64,000 nucleotides of DNA from Accumulibacter sp. (GCA_031266435.1 JAISAZ010000086.1:1-64000), one strand, 5' to 3'; shown: positions 10,735-22,460, counted from the first letter of the stretch. The notes: generated by a model from the sequence alone, not told the origin. Numbers and translations: made by a program.

Positions 10735-11176
10735 TCGCCGCTCCGTAAACCTCGTTCGCGCGCTTCACGAAAGCCTCGACAAACGTATCCGCGAGCGTTT
10801 CGAACATCGGCGCGAGAAGCTTTTCGAGCACGCGGCTCGAAAAGGCGTAGGACAGGGAAAAATCGACTTTGCACGCATTCTCGGTGAGCCGCTTGAAATT
10901 CCAGACGCCGTCGAGATGGCGGAAAGGCCCTCTCACAAGCCTCAGGTTCATCCTTTCGGGGTAGTCTTTTTCGTTCTCGGTCGTCAGGCTGGACCGGATG
11001 TTCAGAAAATCGACGTACAGCGTCGCGATCGTTTTTTTGTCGTCGCGGTAATCGACGCGGGTGCCGCCGCAACACGGCAGAAATTTCGGGTAGCTTTCGA
11101 TATTTTCGACAAGATCGAACATCTGCTTCGCCGAGCGTTCGATCAAAACCGATTTTTCAACTTTGGCTGCCCGCAT
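10727..11176 (-). CDS. RatA/CoqA-like START-domain protein
   Basis: VEKSVLIERSAKQMFDLVENIESYPKFLPCCGGTRV; adjacent to an rnfH-like gene and divergent from smpB, the usual arrangement. Confidence 0.88.
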   Translation of the reverse strand: MRAAKVEKSVLIERSAKQMFDLVENIESYPKFLPCCGGTRVDYRDDKKTIATLYVDFLNIRSSLTTENEKDYPERMNLRLVRGPFRHLDGVWNFKRLTENACKVDFSLSYAFSSRVLEKLLAPMFETLADTFVEAFVKRANEVYGAANG

Positions 11177-11268
11177 CGTCCGCGCGAATCCTGTATCATT
11201 GAAATTTTTCCGGGAACCGTCGAGTACGCGCTTCCTGATGAAATTATAACATTGCCGACACCGCTGCC

Positions 11269-11730
11269 ATGAGCCTCCCCACGAACAGAAAAGCCTTCCA
11301 CGATTATTTCATCGAAGAGAAATTCGAGGCGGGCCTCTCGCTCGAAGGCTGGGAAGTCAAGGCGATCCGGTCGGGGCGCGCGAACATCAAGGAATCTTAC
11401 GTGATCCTGCACGGCGGCGAGATGTTTCTGTTCGGGATGCACATCACGCCGCTTCCCGAAGCGTCGACGCACGTCAAACCCGACCCGGTGCGTACGCGAA
11501 AACTGCTTCTGCACGCAAGGCAGATCAGCAAGCTGATCGGTCGCGTCGAGCGCGCCGGGTACGCGCTGATCCCGCTCGACCTGCACTTCCAGCGCGGTCG
11601 CATCAAGGCCGAAATCGGCCTCGCCAAGGGGAAAAAGCAGTACGACAAGAGGGAATCGGAAAAAGAACGCGATTGGAACCGCGAGAAGGAAAGAATCTTG
11701 CGCCATCAGAGGACAGAAGACAGAAGATAG
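11269..11730 (+). CDS. smpB: SsrA-binding protein SmpB; C-terminus runs into a repeat element
   Basis: [40 protein letters not shown] and [25 protein letters not shown]. Confidence 0.96.
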   Translation: MSLPTNRKAFHDYFIEEKFEAGLSLEGWEVKAIRSGRANIKESYVILHGGEMFLFGMHITPLPEASTHVKPDPVRTRKLLLHARQISKLIGRVERAGYALIPLDLHFQRGRIKAEIGLAKGKKQYDKRESEKERDWNREKERILRHQRTEDRR

Positions 11731-12125
11731 GGTGGCCTTCGACCTCATCAGGTATCAGATGTCAGGGATCAGGTATCAGATCGGTGAGCGGCGGCTTCGC
11801 CGCCGGAAGAAGATCGTTGAAACACCGATCGGTTTTCATCTGATCCCTGATACCTGATATACGCCTGCGGAATCGTTGGGCTTCACATTCGTTCAGCCCA
11901 ACCTATACCGCCGAGAACGGAGCGGAAACGCTATAGGTTGGGCTGAGTGCAACGAAGCCCAACGTTCCGCAGGCGCATGAATGATGGTGGGCACGGCGCG
12001 CCGTGCCCCTACAAGATCGCGCGGCGGCGAAGCCGCCGGTAACTGATCTGATACCTGTCTTCTGATTCCTGATACCTGAGGCCGAAGGCCGCTCTGTCTT
12101 CTGTCTTCAGTCCTCTGTCCTCTGC
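11703..12125. repeat. mosaic intergenic repeat, copy 3, with TTGGGCT hairpin and GGGCACGGCGCGCCGTGCCC palindrome inside
   Basis: ATCAGGTATCAG and GAGGACAGAAGACAG tracts, CGGCTTCGCCGCCGG, TTGGGCTTCACATTCGTTCAGCCCAACCTATA, GGGCACGGCGCGCCGTGCCC. Confidence 0.8.
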
Positions 12126-12886
12126 CTTACCATTTCAAACAGGCAGACCGACGCGGCAGCGGCGACGTTGAGCGATTCGACTTTCCCCGGCATCGGTATC
12201 TTCACGCGGAGTTTGACGGCTTCCAGAAGCCGGGGGCCGACGCCTTGGCCTTCGCTCCCGAAGACCCAGGCGAGCGGCTCTTTCAGGTCCAGCGAATATA
12301 AATCCGTTTTCGATTCGAGCGTCGTCAGTACCGCCCGCCCTTTGTACGCCGCGAGGAAAGCGGGCAGGTCGGCGTTTTCATGGAGATCGAGTTGAAAATG
12401 CGCGCCCATTCCCGCGCGCAGGGTTTTCGGCGACCACGCTTGCGCGCAATCCGGCGAAAGAAGGATCTGACGCACTCCCGCCGCCGCCGCGCTCCGAAAA
12501 ATCGACCCAAGGTTCCCCGGATCCTGGATTCCGTCAAGCAGAACGGCGTCGACGTCGTCCGCCGCGTCGCCTTCGGGGAGCGGACGGTCGGCCAGCGCCA
12601 TGATTCCGCTCGGCGCTTCGAGCGTCGCCATTTCGTCAAAGAGCGCGTCGGAGAGGAGTGTGAGATTCTTCTCCGCGTTCGCGTGGTCGAGAAAGCGTGC
12701 GACTTCCGGGTTTCGCATGCCTTTTTCGCTGACGAAGAATTCGACCGGCACGGCAAAGCGGTCGATATAGCTTTCGACGAGGTGTAGCCCTTCGAGAAGA
12801 ATCGGGCCGGTTTTTTTCCGCCGGTTCCCCAGGAGCTTTTTCAGGGTCTTGAAGCGCGGGTTCGCGCGCGAGCTTATGGACTTCAT
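12107..12886 (-). CDS. TrmH/SpoU-family RNA 2'-O-methyltransferase
   Basis: ISSRANPRFKTLKKLLGNRRKK; DGIQDPGNLGSIFRSAAAAGV; IPMPGKVESLNVAAAASVCLFEMVR. Confidence 0.92.
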   Translation of the reverse strand: MKSISSRANPRFKTLKKLLGNRRKKTGPILLEGLHLVESYIDRFAVPVEFFVSEKGMRNPEVARFLDHANAEKNLTLLSDALFDEMATLEAPSGIMALADRPLPEGDAADDVDAVLLDGIQDPGNLGSIFRSAAAAGVRQILLSPDCAQAWSPKTLRAGMGAHFQLDLHENADLPAFLAAYKGRAVLTTLESKTDLYSLDLKEPLAWVFGSEGQGVGPRLLEAVKLRVKIPMPGKVESLNVAAAASVCLFEMVRQRTED

Positions 12887-12960
12887 TCGAGCGACCCCGC
12901 GAAAACCCTTGGGTTGTTCCTCGCCTTCTCCAGGTCCGACCCCGTCTTCGTCGGCATGGG

Positions 12961-13575
12961 TCATGGCAGTCCCTTTTGAAAATCGAGCAGCTTTGATACG
13001 GGCGCGTAACTGCGACGGTGTTCCGGGCTGACGCCGTGTTTTTGCAAGGCTTCGAGGTGCCGCGCTGTCGGGTAGGCTTTGTGCCGGTCGAAACCGTACA
13101 TCGGATATTTTTCATGCAAAAGCAGCATCGCGGCGTCGCGCGCCGTTTTGGCGAGAATCGACGCCGCCGCGATCTGCGCGATTTTTCCGTCGCCGCCGAC
13201 GACGGCTTCGGTCGGGCACTCAAGTTCGGGGCAGCGATTGCCGTCAATCAGCGCGCGCATGGGGACGACGGGCAAGGAGGCGACGGCGCGACGCATCGCC
13301 AAGAGACTCGCCTGAAGAATGTTCAGCGTGTCGATTTCTTCCCGGCTCGCTTCGGCGACCGCCCACGCGAGCGCTTTTTCCTTGATTTCCAGCGCCAGAC
13401 TTTCGCGCCGTCGAGGCGAGAGCTTTTTTGAATCGTTCAGTCCACGAATCGGTTTTCCGGGGTCGAGGATGACGGCTGCGGCGACGACCGACGCGGCGAG
13501 CGCTCCCCGTCCTGCTTCGTCGACGCCGCAGACGAGTCCCTCAGGCGTCGAGAGCGGCACGGTGCGCGTCTCCAT
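12961..13575 (-). CDS. rnhB: ribonuclease HII
   Basis: [36 protein letters not shown]. Confidence 0.96.
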   Translation of the reverse strand: METRTVPLSTPEGLVCGVDEAGRGALAASVVAAAVILDPGKPIRGLNDSKKLSPRRRESLALEIKEKALAWAVAEASREEIDTLNILQASLLAMRRAVASLPVVPMRALIDGNRCPELECPTEAVVGGDGKIAQIAAASILAKTARDAAMLLLHEKYPMYGFDRHKAYPTARHLEALQKHGVSPEHRRSYAPVSKLLDFQKGLP

Positions 13576-14710
13576 AGAGGCATCGAACGACCGCTGCGGC
13601 GGCTTTTTCCGCGTTGTTCTGTCTGAGTTGCAGGTGCATTTCCGTAAACAGCTCGCGCAGGCGGTCGCAACTTGTTTTGTCGGAAAAATAATTCAGCAGC
13701 GCCTGCGCCATGTTTTGCGGCGTCGCATCGCCCTGGATGAATTCCGGGACGACGAATTTCCCCGCGAGGATGTTCGGCAGCGCGATCCAGGGTAAGGTGT
13801 AAAGGTGTTTCAACAGGCGGAAGGTCAGCGGCGCCATCTTGTACGCGACGACCATCGGTCTTTTGAGCAAGGCCGCTTCGAGCGTCACGGTACCGCTCGT
13901 CGCGAGCACGACGTCCGACGCGGCGATCGCTTCGCGGGAATGACCGAAGAGCAGCCGGAGCGGCAGGTCTTGCGCGTTCGCGCGATAGACGGCGGTTTCG
14001 AAGAGTTCGCGCGTCTCGCGCGTCGCCAGGGGCACGAGGAAGACGGCGTCGGGAAGCTGTTTTGCCACCTCGCGTGCGGTTTCGATAAAACCGTCGGCCA
14101 TGAAGCCGAGTTCGGACCGCCGGCTTCCGGGCAAAAGGGCGAGGACGGGGCGATGCGGCGAGATGTCGAAAAGCTCGCGTGCGGCGTCGCGGCCGTCTTT
14201 GAGAGGAATCATGTCGGCCAGAGGGTGTCCGACGAAGGAAACGGGGATGTTTTCTTTCTCGTAAATCGCGGGTTCAAACGGGAAAAGCGTCAGGAGATGC
14301 GAGACGGCGGCACCGATTTTTTTGACGCGCCCTCGTCTCCACGCCCAGACCGACGGGCTGACGTAATGGATCGTTCGAATCGCTCGGCGCTTCAGGGCTT
14401 TTTCCAGCGCGAGATTGAAGTCCGGCGCGTCGACTCCGATGAAAACGTCGGGGGGGGCGGCGAGCAGACGGCGTTTCAGCGCGCGGCGTATTCCGAAAAT
14501 CTCGCGGAAATGCTTGAGGACTTCGACGAAGCCGATCACGGCGAGTTTTTCCATCGGGAACCAGGCGTCGAAGCCCTGCTCGCGCATTTTGGGTCCGCCG
14601 ATCCCGTAGAAAACGGCTTCGGGAATCCTGGATTTGAGCGAACGGATCAGGTGCGCCGCCAACAAGTCTCCAGAGACCTCGCCCGCGACCATGGCGATTT
14701 TCACGGTCAT
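13541..14710 (-). CDS. lpxB: lipid-A-disaccharide synthase
   Basis: [29 protein letters not shown]-type motif; [17 protein letters not shown]. Confidence 0.96.
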   Translation of the reverse strand: MTVKIAMVAGEVSGDLLAAHLIRSLKSRIPEAVFYGIGGPKMREQGFDAWFPMEKLAVIGFVEVLKHFREIFGIRRALKRRLLAAPPDVFIGVDAPDFNLALEKALKRRAIRTIHYVSPSVWAWRRGRVKKIGAAVSHLLTLFPFEPAIYEKENIPVSFVGHPLADMIPLKDGRDAARELFDISPHRPVLALLPGSRRSELGFMADGFIETAREVAKQLPDAVFLVPLATRETRELFETAVYRANAQDLPLRLLFGHSREAIAASDVVLATSGTVTLEAALLKRPMVVAYKMAPLTFRLLKHLYTLPWIALPNILAGKFVVPEFIQGDATPQNMAQALLNYFSDKTSCDRLRELFTEMHLQLRQNNAEKAAAAVVRCLYGDAHRAALDA

Positions 14711-14751
14711 GAAAGAAGTCCGGCGGAGGTATCCAGCTCGGCTTTGGGGGC

Positions 14752-15522
14752 TTAGCGGATGATGCTGCGCCCGGAAACCGCGAGGAAATCGACGAGGGGC
14801 TGCAATTCGGCGTGGTCCTTGGCTTCTTCTTCGAGCTTTTCGCGCGCTTCTTCGAGCCTCAAGCCCGATTTGTATATCGTCCGGTACGCGCGCTTCAATG
14901 TCCGCAGGGCTTCGGCGGAAAAACCGCGCCGTTTGAGTCCTTCGGTATTGATGCCGAAGGGGGATGCCGAATTCCCGGCTGCCATGAGGTAGGGCGGAAC
15001 GTCCTGTAAAACGACGGTTCCGACGGCGGTCATCGTATGCGCTCCGACCCGGCAGAACTGATGGACGCCGGTGTATCCGCCCAGAATCGCCCAATCGTCG
15101 ACATGGACGTGACCGGCCAGTTGCGCGTTGTTTGCGAAGATCGTCTGGTTCCCGACCTGGCAGTCGTGGGCGATGTGGACGTAGGCCATGATCCAGTTGT
15201 CGTCGCCAATGCGCGTCACTTCGGCGTCCTGGACCGTCCCCAAATTCAGGGTGCAGAATTCACGGATCGTGTTCCGGTCTCCGATTTCGAGCCGCGTCGG
15301 CTCGCCGCCGTATTTTTTGTCCTGCGGCACCTCGCCGATCGACGAGAACTGATAGAAGCGGTTGTCCGCGCCGATCTTCGTCCGCCCGGAGACGACGACG
15401 TGCGGCCCGATCCACGTGTTGTCGCCGATTTCGACGTGTTCGCCGACGATCGAATACGCGCCGACGGAGACGCTTTTTCCGAGTTTTGCGCCGGGATGGA
15501 CGATGGCCGTTGAGTGGATCAT
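14752..15522 (-). CDS. lpxA: UDP-N-acetylglucosamine acyltransferase
   Basis: MIHSTAIVHPGAKLGKSVSVGAYSIVG; hexapeptide repeats; LKRRGFSAEALRTLKRAYRTIYKSGL. Confidence 0.97.
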   Translation of the reverse strand: MIHSTAIVHPGAKLGKSVSVGAYSIVGEHVEIGDNTWIGPHVVVSGRTKIGADNRFYQFSSIGEVPQDKKYGGEPTRLEIGDRNTIREFCTLNLGTVQDAEVTRIGDDNWIMAYVHIAHDCQVGNQTIFANNAQLAGHVHVDDWAILGGYTGVHQFCRVGAHTMTAVGTVVLQDVPPYLMAAGNSASPFGINTEGLKRRGFSAEALRTLKRAYRTIYKSGLRLEEAREKLEEEAKDHAELQPLVDFLAVSGRSIIR

Positions 15523-15547
15523 CTGGAAACCTCGTCAGTTCCCAAAG

Positions 15548-15994
15548 TCAGGGAAGCGTCCGCTGCGCGCACATCAGATCCGCCTCGGCGGCGACTTCGC
15601 CGTCGACGCGCGCCACCGCGCCGTACTTCCATACCCCCCGGCTCTGGCGCTTTATTTCGACGTGCAAATGGAGTTGGTCGCCCGGCATGACGGGTCTCTT
15701 GAAACGCGCGTTGTCGATCCCGACGAAATAAAAGATCGAATTCGCGTCGGGTTTCGCGTTCATCGTCTTGAACGAAAGGATGCCCGCCGCCTGCGCAAGC
15801 GCTTCCATGATCAGGACTCCGGGCATCACGGGACGATGCGGGAAGTGACCGACGAAAAAGGCTTCGTTAACGCTTACGTTCTTGTAGGCGTGAATCGATT
15901 TCCCCAACTCGTATTCGACGACGCGGTCGACGAGCAGGAAGGGGTAGCGATGCGGCAGGTGTTCCAGAATGGCGTGGATGTCCATCTCGTTCAA
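15548..15994 (-). CDS. fabZ: 3-hydroxyacyl-ACP dehydratase FabZ
   Basis: [46 protein letters not shown]. Confidence 0.97.
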   Translation of the reverse strand: MNEMDIHAILEHLPHRYPFLLVDRVVEYELGKSIHAYKNVSVNEAFFVGHFPHRPVMPGVLIMEALAQAAGILSFKTMNAKPDANSIFYFVGIDNARFKRPVMPGDQLHLHVEIKRQSRGVWKYGAVARVDGEVAAEADLMCAQRTLP

Positions 15995-15997
15995 GGT

Positions 15998-17029
15998 TTA
16001 TTCTCCAGTCGGTTTGATTTTTTTCTCGAGTTCGGCGACGCGTTCGGCCAGACGCGCGAGCCGCCTGATCTGTACCGCGTTGCGTAGCCATTCTTCGTGC
16101 GTCCCCAGCGGGAAGATACTGGTGTAAACGCCCGGTTTGCCGAGGCTTTTCGCGACAAACGTGCCTCCCGAGATATGGACGTCGTCGCCAATCTCGATGT
16201 GTCCCGAAATCATCGCCGCACCGCCGAAGGTGCAACGCTCCCCGATCTTCGTGCTCCCCGCGATCCCGGCGCAACCCGCCATCGCGGTATTGTCGCCGAC
16301 CTGCACGTTGTGCGCGATCTGGATCAGGTTGTCGAGCTTGACGCCGTTTCCAATGACGGTGTCGTCGAGCGCGCCACGGTCGACCGCCGTATTGACGCCG
16401 ACCTCGACATCGTCGCCGATGACGACGCGCCCGATCTGCGGAATCTTGACCCAGGAATCGCCGTCCTTGGCGAAACCGAAACCGTCGCCGCCGATGACGG
16501 CGCCGGACTGTAGGATCGCCCGTTTGCCGATCCGGCAATTACTATAGACGACGACTCTTGCGTAGAGAATCGAGTCGTCGCCGATGGAAACGTCGTCGCC
16601 GACGACGCAGCCGGGGTAGATCGTGACGTTTTCTCCGAGTTCCACGCGCCGACCGACGACCGCGAGCGCGCCGACGCGCGTCGACGGCGGAATTTCGGAT
16701 TGGACGACCGCCGAGGGATCTACGCCCGAAAACTCGTGCGAAACCGGATTCAGCAAGGCGACGACGCGGGCATAGCACGCGTAGGGGTTGGCGTGAACGA
16801 TTCTTGGGAGCGCCGTTTCAGCGGAAAACTGCGGCGGGACGATGACGGCGGAAGCCAGCGTCGCTTTCAGGAGCGGCAGGAATTTCGGCGCCGTCAGGAA
16901 AGCGAGTTGCCCACTCCGCGCGGATTCGAGCGACGCGACCTGATGGACGACGACCGACCCGTCGCCTTCAATCCGTCCACCGAAGCGATCAGCGATTTCG
17001 TCAAGACGTATCCCTTTATTCGTGGACAT
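15998..17029 (-). CDS. lpxD: UDP-3-O-(3-hydroxyacyl)glucosamine N-acyltransferase
   Basis: Hexapeptide repeats, [31 protein letters not shown], gene context. Confidence 0.95.
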   Translation of the reverse strand: MSTNKGIRLDEIADRFGGRIEGDGSVVVHQVASLESARSGQLAFLTAPKFLPLLKATLASAVIVPPQFSAETALPRIVHANPYACYARVVALLNPVSHEFSGVDPSAVVQSEIPPSTRVGALAVVGRRVELGENVTIYPGCVVGDDVSIGDDSILYARVVVYSNCRIGKRAILQSGAVIGGDGFGFAKDGDSWVKIPQIGRVVIGDDVEVGVNTAVDRGALDDTVIGNGVKLDNLIQIAHNVQVGDNTAMAGCAGIAGSTKIGERCTFGGAAMISGHIEIGDDVHISGGTFVAKSLGKPGVYTSIFPLGTHEEWLRNAVQIRRLARLAERVAELEKKIKPTGE

Positions 17030-17033
17030 CCGT

Positions 17034-17540
17034 TTACTTCGCGTCGGACATGGCCTTGATCACCCGATCGGTGATGTCGATCGACGGACTCCAAAAGACG
17101 GCGTCCTGAAGGATCAAGTCGTATTTTTCTTCGTCGAAAATCTGCTTGACGGCCTTGTTCGCCTTCTCGAAGATCACCGCGTTTTCTTCATTCTGGCGAA
17201 GGTTCAGATCCTCACGAAACTCGCGCTGCTTGCGCTGGAAATCCCTCGTCAGATCGTTGACGTCCCTTTCCTTGGTCCGACGTTCGGATTCGGAGAGCGT
17301 CAAGCCGTTTTTTTCAAGGGCCTCCTGAAGCGTTTGAATCTGTTTGGCGAGACGCTGCAATTCCTGGTCGCGTTTTGAAAATTCGGTTTCGATCTTTTTT
17401 TGCGCCGCCGCCGCCGCGGGCGCGTCACGGAAAATCCTTTGGGTATTGACGTAGCCGATCTTGATGGAATCCGCCGATGCGCTGGATACGGGCAGAGCCG
17501 CCATCAAGGTAACCAGCAAAACAGCAAATTTTGTATTCAA
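17034..17540 (-). CDS. OmpH/Skp family periplasmic chaperone
   Basis: Signal peptide, [17 protein letters not shown], coiled coil, directly downstream of bamA. Confidence 0.92.
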   Translation of the reverse strand: MNTKFAVLLVTLMAALPVSSASADSIKIGYVNTQRIFRDAPAAAAAQKKIETEFSKRDQELQRLAKQIQTLQEALEKNGLTLSESERRTKERDVNDLTRDFQRKQREFREDLNLRQNEENAVIFEKANKAVKQIFDEEKYDLILQDAVFWSPSIDITDRVIKAMSDAK

Positions 17541-17555
17541 ATCGTCTCTCCTAAG

Positions 17556-19895
17556 CTAAAACGCCTGTCCCATCTGGAACTGGAATCTTTGAATTCTATC
17601 ATTATCCTGTGCGTTGAGCGGGTGGGCGAGGCTGAATTTCATCGGGCCGAAAGGGGATATCCACGTCGCCGCCAAACCCACCGACATACGCATCGGCCCC
17701 TCGGAGACCATTCCGGGCGTCCGGTTATCCTTGTCGCCATAGACTTGCCCCGCGTCGAAAAACGGCCCGAAACGCACCGACTTGTCGACGCCGAAACCTG
17801 GAACGGGCATCGAAAGCTCGGCGTTCAGGAGCATGCGCCGGACACCGCCGAGCCGGACGGGGTCGCCGGTGATCGACGAAATCTCATACGGCCCCAAACT
17901 CGCCATTTCGTAGCCGCGCACCGAATTCGGGCCGCCCGCGTAGAAATTCTTGTAATACGGCAGCGTCTGACCGCCGATCCCCTTGGAGTAGCCGAAGTCG
18001 CCGCTCAGCATGAGAACCCACGAGCCGATGATCGAGAAGAAGCGCTGCTGCTGGTAGGTGATCTTGTGGTATTTGATCGAGCCGATCGGACTGACTTCGT
18101 AACTTATCCGCTGCGTGCCTCCGCGCGTCGGCAGGATCGCGCTGTCCCGCGTATCGTTGGCCCAGCCCAGGGAAAACGGGAACGAGGTGTTGCCGCAAGT
18201 ACTCCCGCCGCTACAGAACTTCTCCGAAAAATGCCGGTACTGAAGCGGCGTATTGGGGTCGTTCGGGTCGATTTCGACCGTCGTGTAATCGAAGGACGCG
18301 CCGAGGTGAATCGACTGCCGCTCGCCGATCGGAATGCCGAAGCGCACGCCGACGCCGCTCGACTGCCGCTTGTAGGCGTAACCGAGCGACCAAGGGTTCG
18401 TCTTCGAATGGTAGACGTCGAAGCCCTGACTGATGCCGTCGACCGTGAAGTAGGGGTCGGTATAGCCCAGGGATACGATGCGGTTGATCCTCCCGGTCGC
18501 CATCTGGAGGGCGACGTATTTCCCGCTGCCGAAGATATTGGACTGCGCGATCGACGCCTGGAGGATCAGCTTTTCCGCCTGCGAAAACCCGACACCGCCC
18601 ATGATGCTACCCGTCGAACGCTCGGTCACGTTGAAATTGACGTCGATTTGATCGGTCGTCCCGGGAACCGGCGGCGTCTCGACGGACACTTCGCTGAAGT
18701 AGTAGGTCTTGTCGATGCGCTCTTTGGAGAGCTTCACGCGCGCGTCGTCGTACCACCCGCCTTCCATCTGGCGGACTTCCTGACGAATGACTTCGTCGCG
18801 CGTCCGGGTATTCCCCGCGATGTTGATGCGCCGTACATACACGCGCTTCCCCGGATCGACGAAGACGGTGAAGGCAACGCGCTTCTTTTCTTTATCGACT
18901 TCGGGCGCCGCGTTGACGTTGGCGAAAGCGTAGCCCCTCGTCGAGAGCTTTTCGCTGATTCCCTTGATGCTGTTGTTGAGGTTTTCGCGCGAAAAGATGT
19001 CGCCCGGCTTGACTTTCATCGCCGCTCTGAATTCCTCCTCGGGCAGAATCAGGTCGCCCGCGATCTTGATCGACGAAACGATGTAGCGGTTCCCTTCCGA
19101 GATGTTCACGTTGATGAAGATATCCTGCTTGTCGGGACTGATCGAAACCTGCGTCGATTCGATATTGAATTCGAGATAGCCTCGGTTAAGGTAGTGCGAA
19201 CGAAGCGTTTCAAGGTCGGCGGAGAGCTTTTGCTTGGAATACTGATCGTTTTTCGTATACCAGCTTATCCAGTTCGGCGTTCGCAGTTGGAAGAGTTCGA
19301 AGAGTTCCTTTTCCTTGAAAGCCTGCGCGCCGACGATCGTGATCTGGCGGATTCTCGCCGTTTCGCCCTCGTCGATATTGAAATTGACCGAGACGCGATT
19401 CCGCTCGAGCGGCGTCACCGTCGTCGTTACCGCGATGCCGTAGCGGCCGCGCGTCAGATACTGGCGCTTCAACTCCATCTCGGCGCGTTCGAGCATGCTG
19501 CGGTCGAAGGAGCGCGAGACCGCGAAACCTGTTTCCTTCAAGCCCTTGACCAACTGTTCCTTGTCGAATTCCTTCAGACCGACGAAGTCGATCTGCGCGA
19601 TGGCGGGGCGTTCTTCGATCGAGACGACGAGGACGTTTCCGTCGATTTCAAGCCGGACGTCCTTGAAGAAACCCGTCGCGAAAAGCGCCTTGATCGCCTG
19701 CGCGGCCTTTTCGTTTGTCATCGTGTCGCCGGTCTTGACGGGAAGGTAGCTGAAAACGGTGCCGGCCTCGGTCCGCTGGATGCCTTCGACTCGGATATCC
19801 CTGACCTCGAAAGGCTCGAACGCCAGCGCCGCGGCGGGCAGGCACAGCAAAGCCGAAAAAAGGAATTTCTTCAAAAAGGGAAAAAAATCAGCCAT
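17556..19895 (-). CDS. bamA: outer membrane protein assembly factor BamA
   Basis: Five POTRA-like repeats; GGVGFSQAEKLILQASIAQSNIFGSGK; GGPNSVRGYE; C-term FQFQMGQAF. Confidence 0.97.
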   Translation of the reverse strand: MADFFPFLKKFLFSALLCLPAAALAFEPFEVRDIRVEGIQRTEAGTVFSYLPVKTGDTMTNEKAAQAIKALFATGFFKDVRLEIDGNVLVVSIEERPAIAQIDFVGLKEFDKEQLVKGLKETGFAVSRSFDRSMLERAEMELKRQYLTRGRYGIAVTTTVTPLERNRVSVNFNIDEGETARIRQITIVGAQAFKEKELFELFQLRTPNWISWYTKNDQYSKQKLSADLETLRSHYLNRGYLEFNIESTQVSISPDKQDIFINVNISEGNRYIVSSIKIAGDLILPEEEFRAAMKVKPGDIFSRENLNNSIKGISEKLSTRGYAFANVNAAPEVDKEKKRVAFTVFVDPGKRVYVRRINIAGNTRTRDEVIRQEVRQMEGGWYDDARVKLSKERIDKTYYFSEVSVETPPVPGTTDQIDVNFNVTERSTGSIMGGVGFSQAEKLILQASIAQSNIFGSGKYVALQMATGRINRIVSLGYTDPYFTVDGISQGFDVYHSKTNPWSLGYAYKRQSSGVGVRFGIPIGERQSIHLGASFDYTTVEIDPNDPNTPLQYRHFSEKFCSGGSTCGNTSFPFSLGWANDTRDSAILPTRGGTQRISYEVSPIGSIKYHKITYQQQRFFSIIGSWVLMLSGDFGYSKGIGGQTLPYYKNFYAGGPNSVRGYEMASLGPYEISSITGDPVRLGGVRRMLLNAELSMPVPGFGVDKSVRFGPFFDAGQVYGDKDNRTPGMVSEGPMRMSVGLAATWISPFGPMKFSLAHPLNAQDNDRIQRFQFQMGQAF

Positions 19896-21255
19896 GAATC
19901 AATCGATTGATATCGTTATAGAACGAGCAGACCATCAGCATCAGCAGCAAGGCGATCCCGATTCTCTGGCCTATTTCGATGCTCCGGTCGGAAAGTGGCT
20001 TGCGCTTGATGATTTCCAGAACATAATACAGTAAATGCCCGCCGTCCAGAATCGGAATCGGCAGCAAATTGAAAACGCCCAGGCTGATGCTGATCAGCCC
20101 AAGGAATTTCAGGTAGTAATCGAGGCCGAGCCGCGCCGATTGACCGGCGTAGTCCGCGATCGTCAAGGGGCCGCCGATATTGCGCCAGGAGACGGCGCCC
20201 GTGAGCATCTTTCCGATCATTTTCAATGTAAACAACGACTTGTCATACGTCTCGCCGACCGCTTTTCCAAGCGCGGGAAGAAGATCGTACCGGACCGTCG
20301 TCATCATTTCCTTTCTTTTCGACTCCGAAGGCCGGATGAGAACGCCGATCCGCCCGATCGACTTTCCGTTCTCCTCGACGGCGTCGGGCGTCACCGGGAA
20401 GGAGAGCACGGTCTCGCCGCGAAGGAGCGAAAAATCCATCGATCGCGCCGGAGACGCGCTGATGCGCTCGATCATCACGAACGAACTCGTGATTTCTTCG
20501 CCGTCGATCGTCAGGATTTCGTCGCCGGGGAGCATCCCCGCGCGCGCGGCGGCGCCGTCGGGCATCAGCTTGTCGATGATCGGCGGGATTTTCGGGCGGA
20601 TGAAAACGAACCCCAGTTTTTGCAAGGAATCGGCGTCGAGCCCCTCGGCCCGCACGGCGGAAAGGTCGAGGCGCCGGAAATTGATTTCACCGCGCGTGTT
20701 GATGACTTCGATTTCAACCGAATTCAATTCCGTCACGAGGCGAAGAACGTCCCAGCGCAAGTCCTGCCAGGTTTGAACGGGTTTACCGTTGACCTTCAGC
20801 GCGAGTTCGCCCTCCTCGAATCCGGCGTGCGCCGCAGGCGTCCCGGCGGGCGGCGCGCCGAAAATCGGTTTCAACTCTTCGCTTCCGATGAAGAAAACGA
20901 CCCAGAAGAGCACGACGGCGAGGAGAAGATTCGCCACCGGCCCGGCGGCGGCGATCGCCATTCGCCGCGCGACGCTCTGCTGGCAGAACGCGCGATCCCT
21001 TTCATTGGCGGGCACCTCGTCGTCGTATTCTCCCAGCATCTTCACGTAACCGCCGAGCGGGATCGCGCTCAAGGCCCATTCGGTCCGGTCGCGCCCCAGA
21101 CGCATCGACCAGAGCACACGACCGAAGCCCAGGGAAAAACGAAGAATCTTGACACCCGCCAGACGCGCGACCAGAAAGTGCGCGTATTCGTGAACGATGA
21201 TCAGCACGCTCAGCGCGACGATAAAAGCAAACGCATAAAACAGGAAATTGTTCAT
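19888..21255 (-). CDS. rseP: RIP metalloprotease RseP
   Basis: IIVHEYAHFLVARLAGVKILRFSLGFG; PDZ domains; FNLLPIPILDGGHLLYYVLE. Confidence 0.96.
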   Translation of the reverse strand: MNNFLFYAFAFIVALSVLIIVHEYAHFLVARLAGVKILRFSLGFGRVLWSMRLGRDRTEWALSAIPLGGYVKMLGEYDDEVPANERDRAFCQQSVARRMAIAAAGPVANLLLAVVLFWVVFFIGSEELKPIFGAPPAGTPAAHAGFEEGELALKVNGKPVQTWQDLRWDVLRLVTELNSVEIEVINTRGEINFRRLDLSAVRAEGLDADSLQKLGFVFIRPKIPPIIDKLMPDGAAARAGMLPGDEILTIDGEEITSSFVMIERISASPARSMDFSLLRGETVLSFPVTPDAVEENGKSIGRIGVLIRPSESKRKEMMTTVRYDLLPALGKAVGETYDKSLFTLKMIGKMLTGAVSWRNIGGPLTIADYAGQSARLGLDYYLKFLGLISISLGVFNLLPIPILDGGHLLYYVLEIIKRKPLSDRSIEIGQRIGIALLLMLMVCSFYNDINRLIHG

Positions 21256-22460
21256 TGCAAATCCGATCGTAGTGACGCGATCCTCTCGCCGATCACGGAG
21301 AAACTCATTCGGCGCGCCTCGTCGCCAGCGGCAAGTATATCGTCCATCGAGTCAAGGGCAAGGGGCGGAACGCGGTCCATCACGGCTTCAATGATTTCAA
21401 AAATTTCACAAAAGCCGATTTTTCTGTCGAGGAAGGCTTCGACGGCGACCTCGTTGGCGATGTTCAACACCGTCGGCGCGTTTTTTCCCGCGCGGATGGC
21501 GCGGTACGCGAGCGAAAGGCAGGGGAAACGCTCAAAATCCGGGGGGTCGAAACAAAGCGGCGCCGTCTTGAAGAGGTCGAGCGCGCCGACACCGGAGGCG
21601 ATGCGTTCCGGGTACGCGAGCGCTTGCGCGATCGGCGTCCGCATGTCGGGGTTTCCGAGTTCGGCGAGCACGGAGCCGTCGGCGTAGCGTACCAGCGAAT
21701 GGACGACGCTCTGCGGATGGATGGCGATCTCGATCCGGTCGACGGGCATTCCGAACAGCCAGTGCGCCTCGATCATTTCGAGGCCTTTGTTCATCAGGGT
21801 CGCCGAATCGACCGAAATCTTTTTCCCCATCGACCATTTGGGGTGCGCGCACGCCTGTTCCGGCGTCACGTCGCGCATTTGCGCGCGCGAATGCGTGCGG
21901 AAGGGCCCGCCCGAACCCGTCAACACAAGTCCTTCGACGCCGTGGCGGGCGTAGTCGCCCGAATACGCGGGAGGAAGCGATTGGAAGATCGCGTTGTGTT
22001 CGCTGTCGATCGGGACGAGCGTCGCGCGATTCTCTCGTACCGTTCGCATGAAGACCTCGCCGCCCATCACGAGCGTTTCCTTGTTCGCTAAAAGAATCTT
22101 CTTCCCGGCGCGCGCCGCCGCGAACGCCGACGGCAAACCGGCCGAGCCGACGATCGCGGCCATCACGGCGTCGGCTTCGGGCAGGCTCGCGGCGCGAACG
22201 AGCGCGTCTTCTCCCCACGCGACGCGTGTCGCGCGCGAAGCGGCGCGCAAGCGCTCTCCGAGGCGCGCAGCGAGCGCTTCGCTTCCGACGACGGCGTAAA
22301 GGGGGTCGAATTCGACACACTGGTCGAAAAGGCGGTCGATCTGCCGGTTCGCGCACAACGCGACGACGCGGAAGCGCTCCGGGTGCCGGCGGACGACGTC
22401 GAGCGTACTCCGTCCGATTGACCCGGTCGACCCAAGAACGACGAGGTTTCGAGAACTCAT
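21252..22460 (-). CDS. dxr: 1-deoxy-D-xylulose-5-phosphate reductoisomerase
   Basis: RNLVVLGSTGSIGRSTLDVVRRHP; LANKETLVMGG; SKMSMGKK-like HPKWSMGKKISVDSATLMNKGLE. Confidence 0.97.
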   Translation of the reverse strand: MSSRNLVVLGSTGSIGRSTLDVVRRHPERFRVVALCANRQIDRLFDQCVEFDPLYAVVGSEALAARLGERLRAASRATRVAWGEDALVRAASLPEADAVMAAIVGSAGLPSAFAAARAGKKILLANKETLVMGGEVFMRTVRENRATLVPIDSEHNAIFQSLPPAYSGDYARHGVEGLVLTGSGGPFRTHSRAQMRDVTPEQACAHPKWSMGKKISVDSATLMNKGLEMIEAHWLFGMPVDRIEIAIHPQSVVHSLVRYADGSVLAELGNPDMRTPIAQALAYPERIASGVGALDLFKTAPLCFDPPDFERFPCLSLAYRAIRAGKNAPTVLNIANEVAVEAFLDRKIGFCEIFEIIEAVMDRVPPLALDSMDDILAAGDEARRMSFSVIGERIASLRSDLQ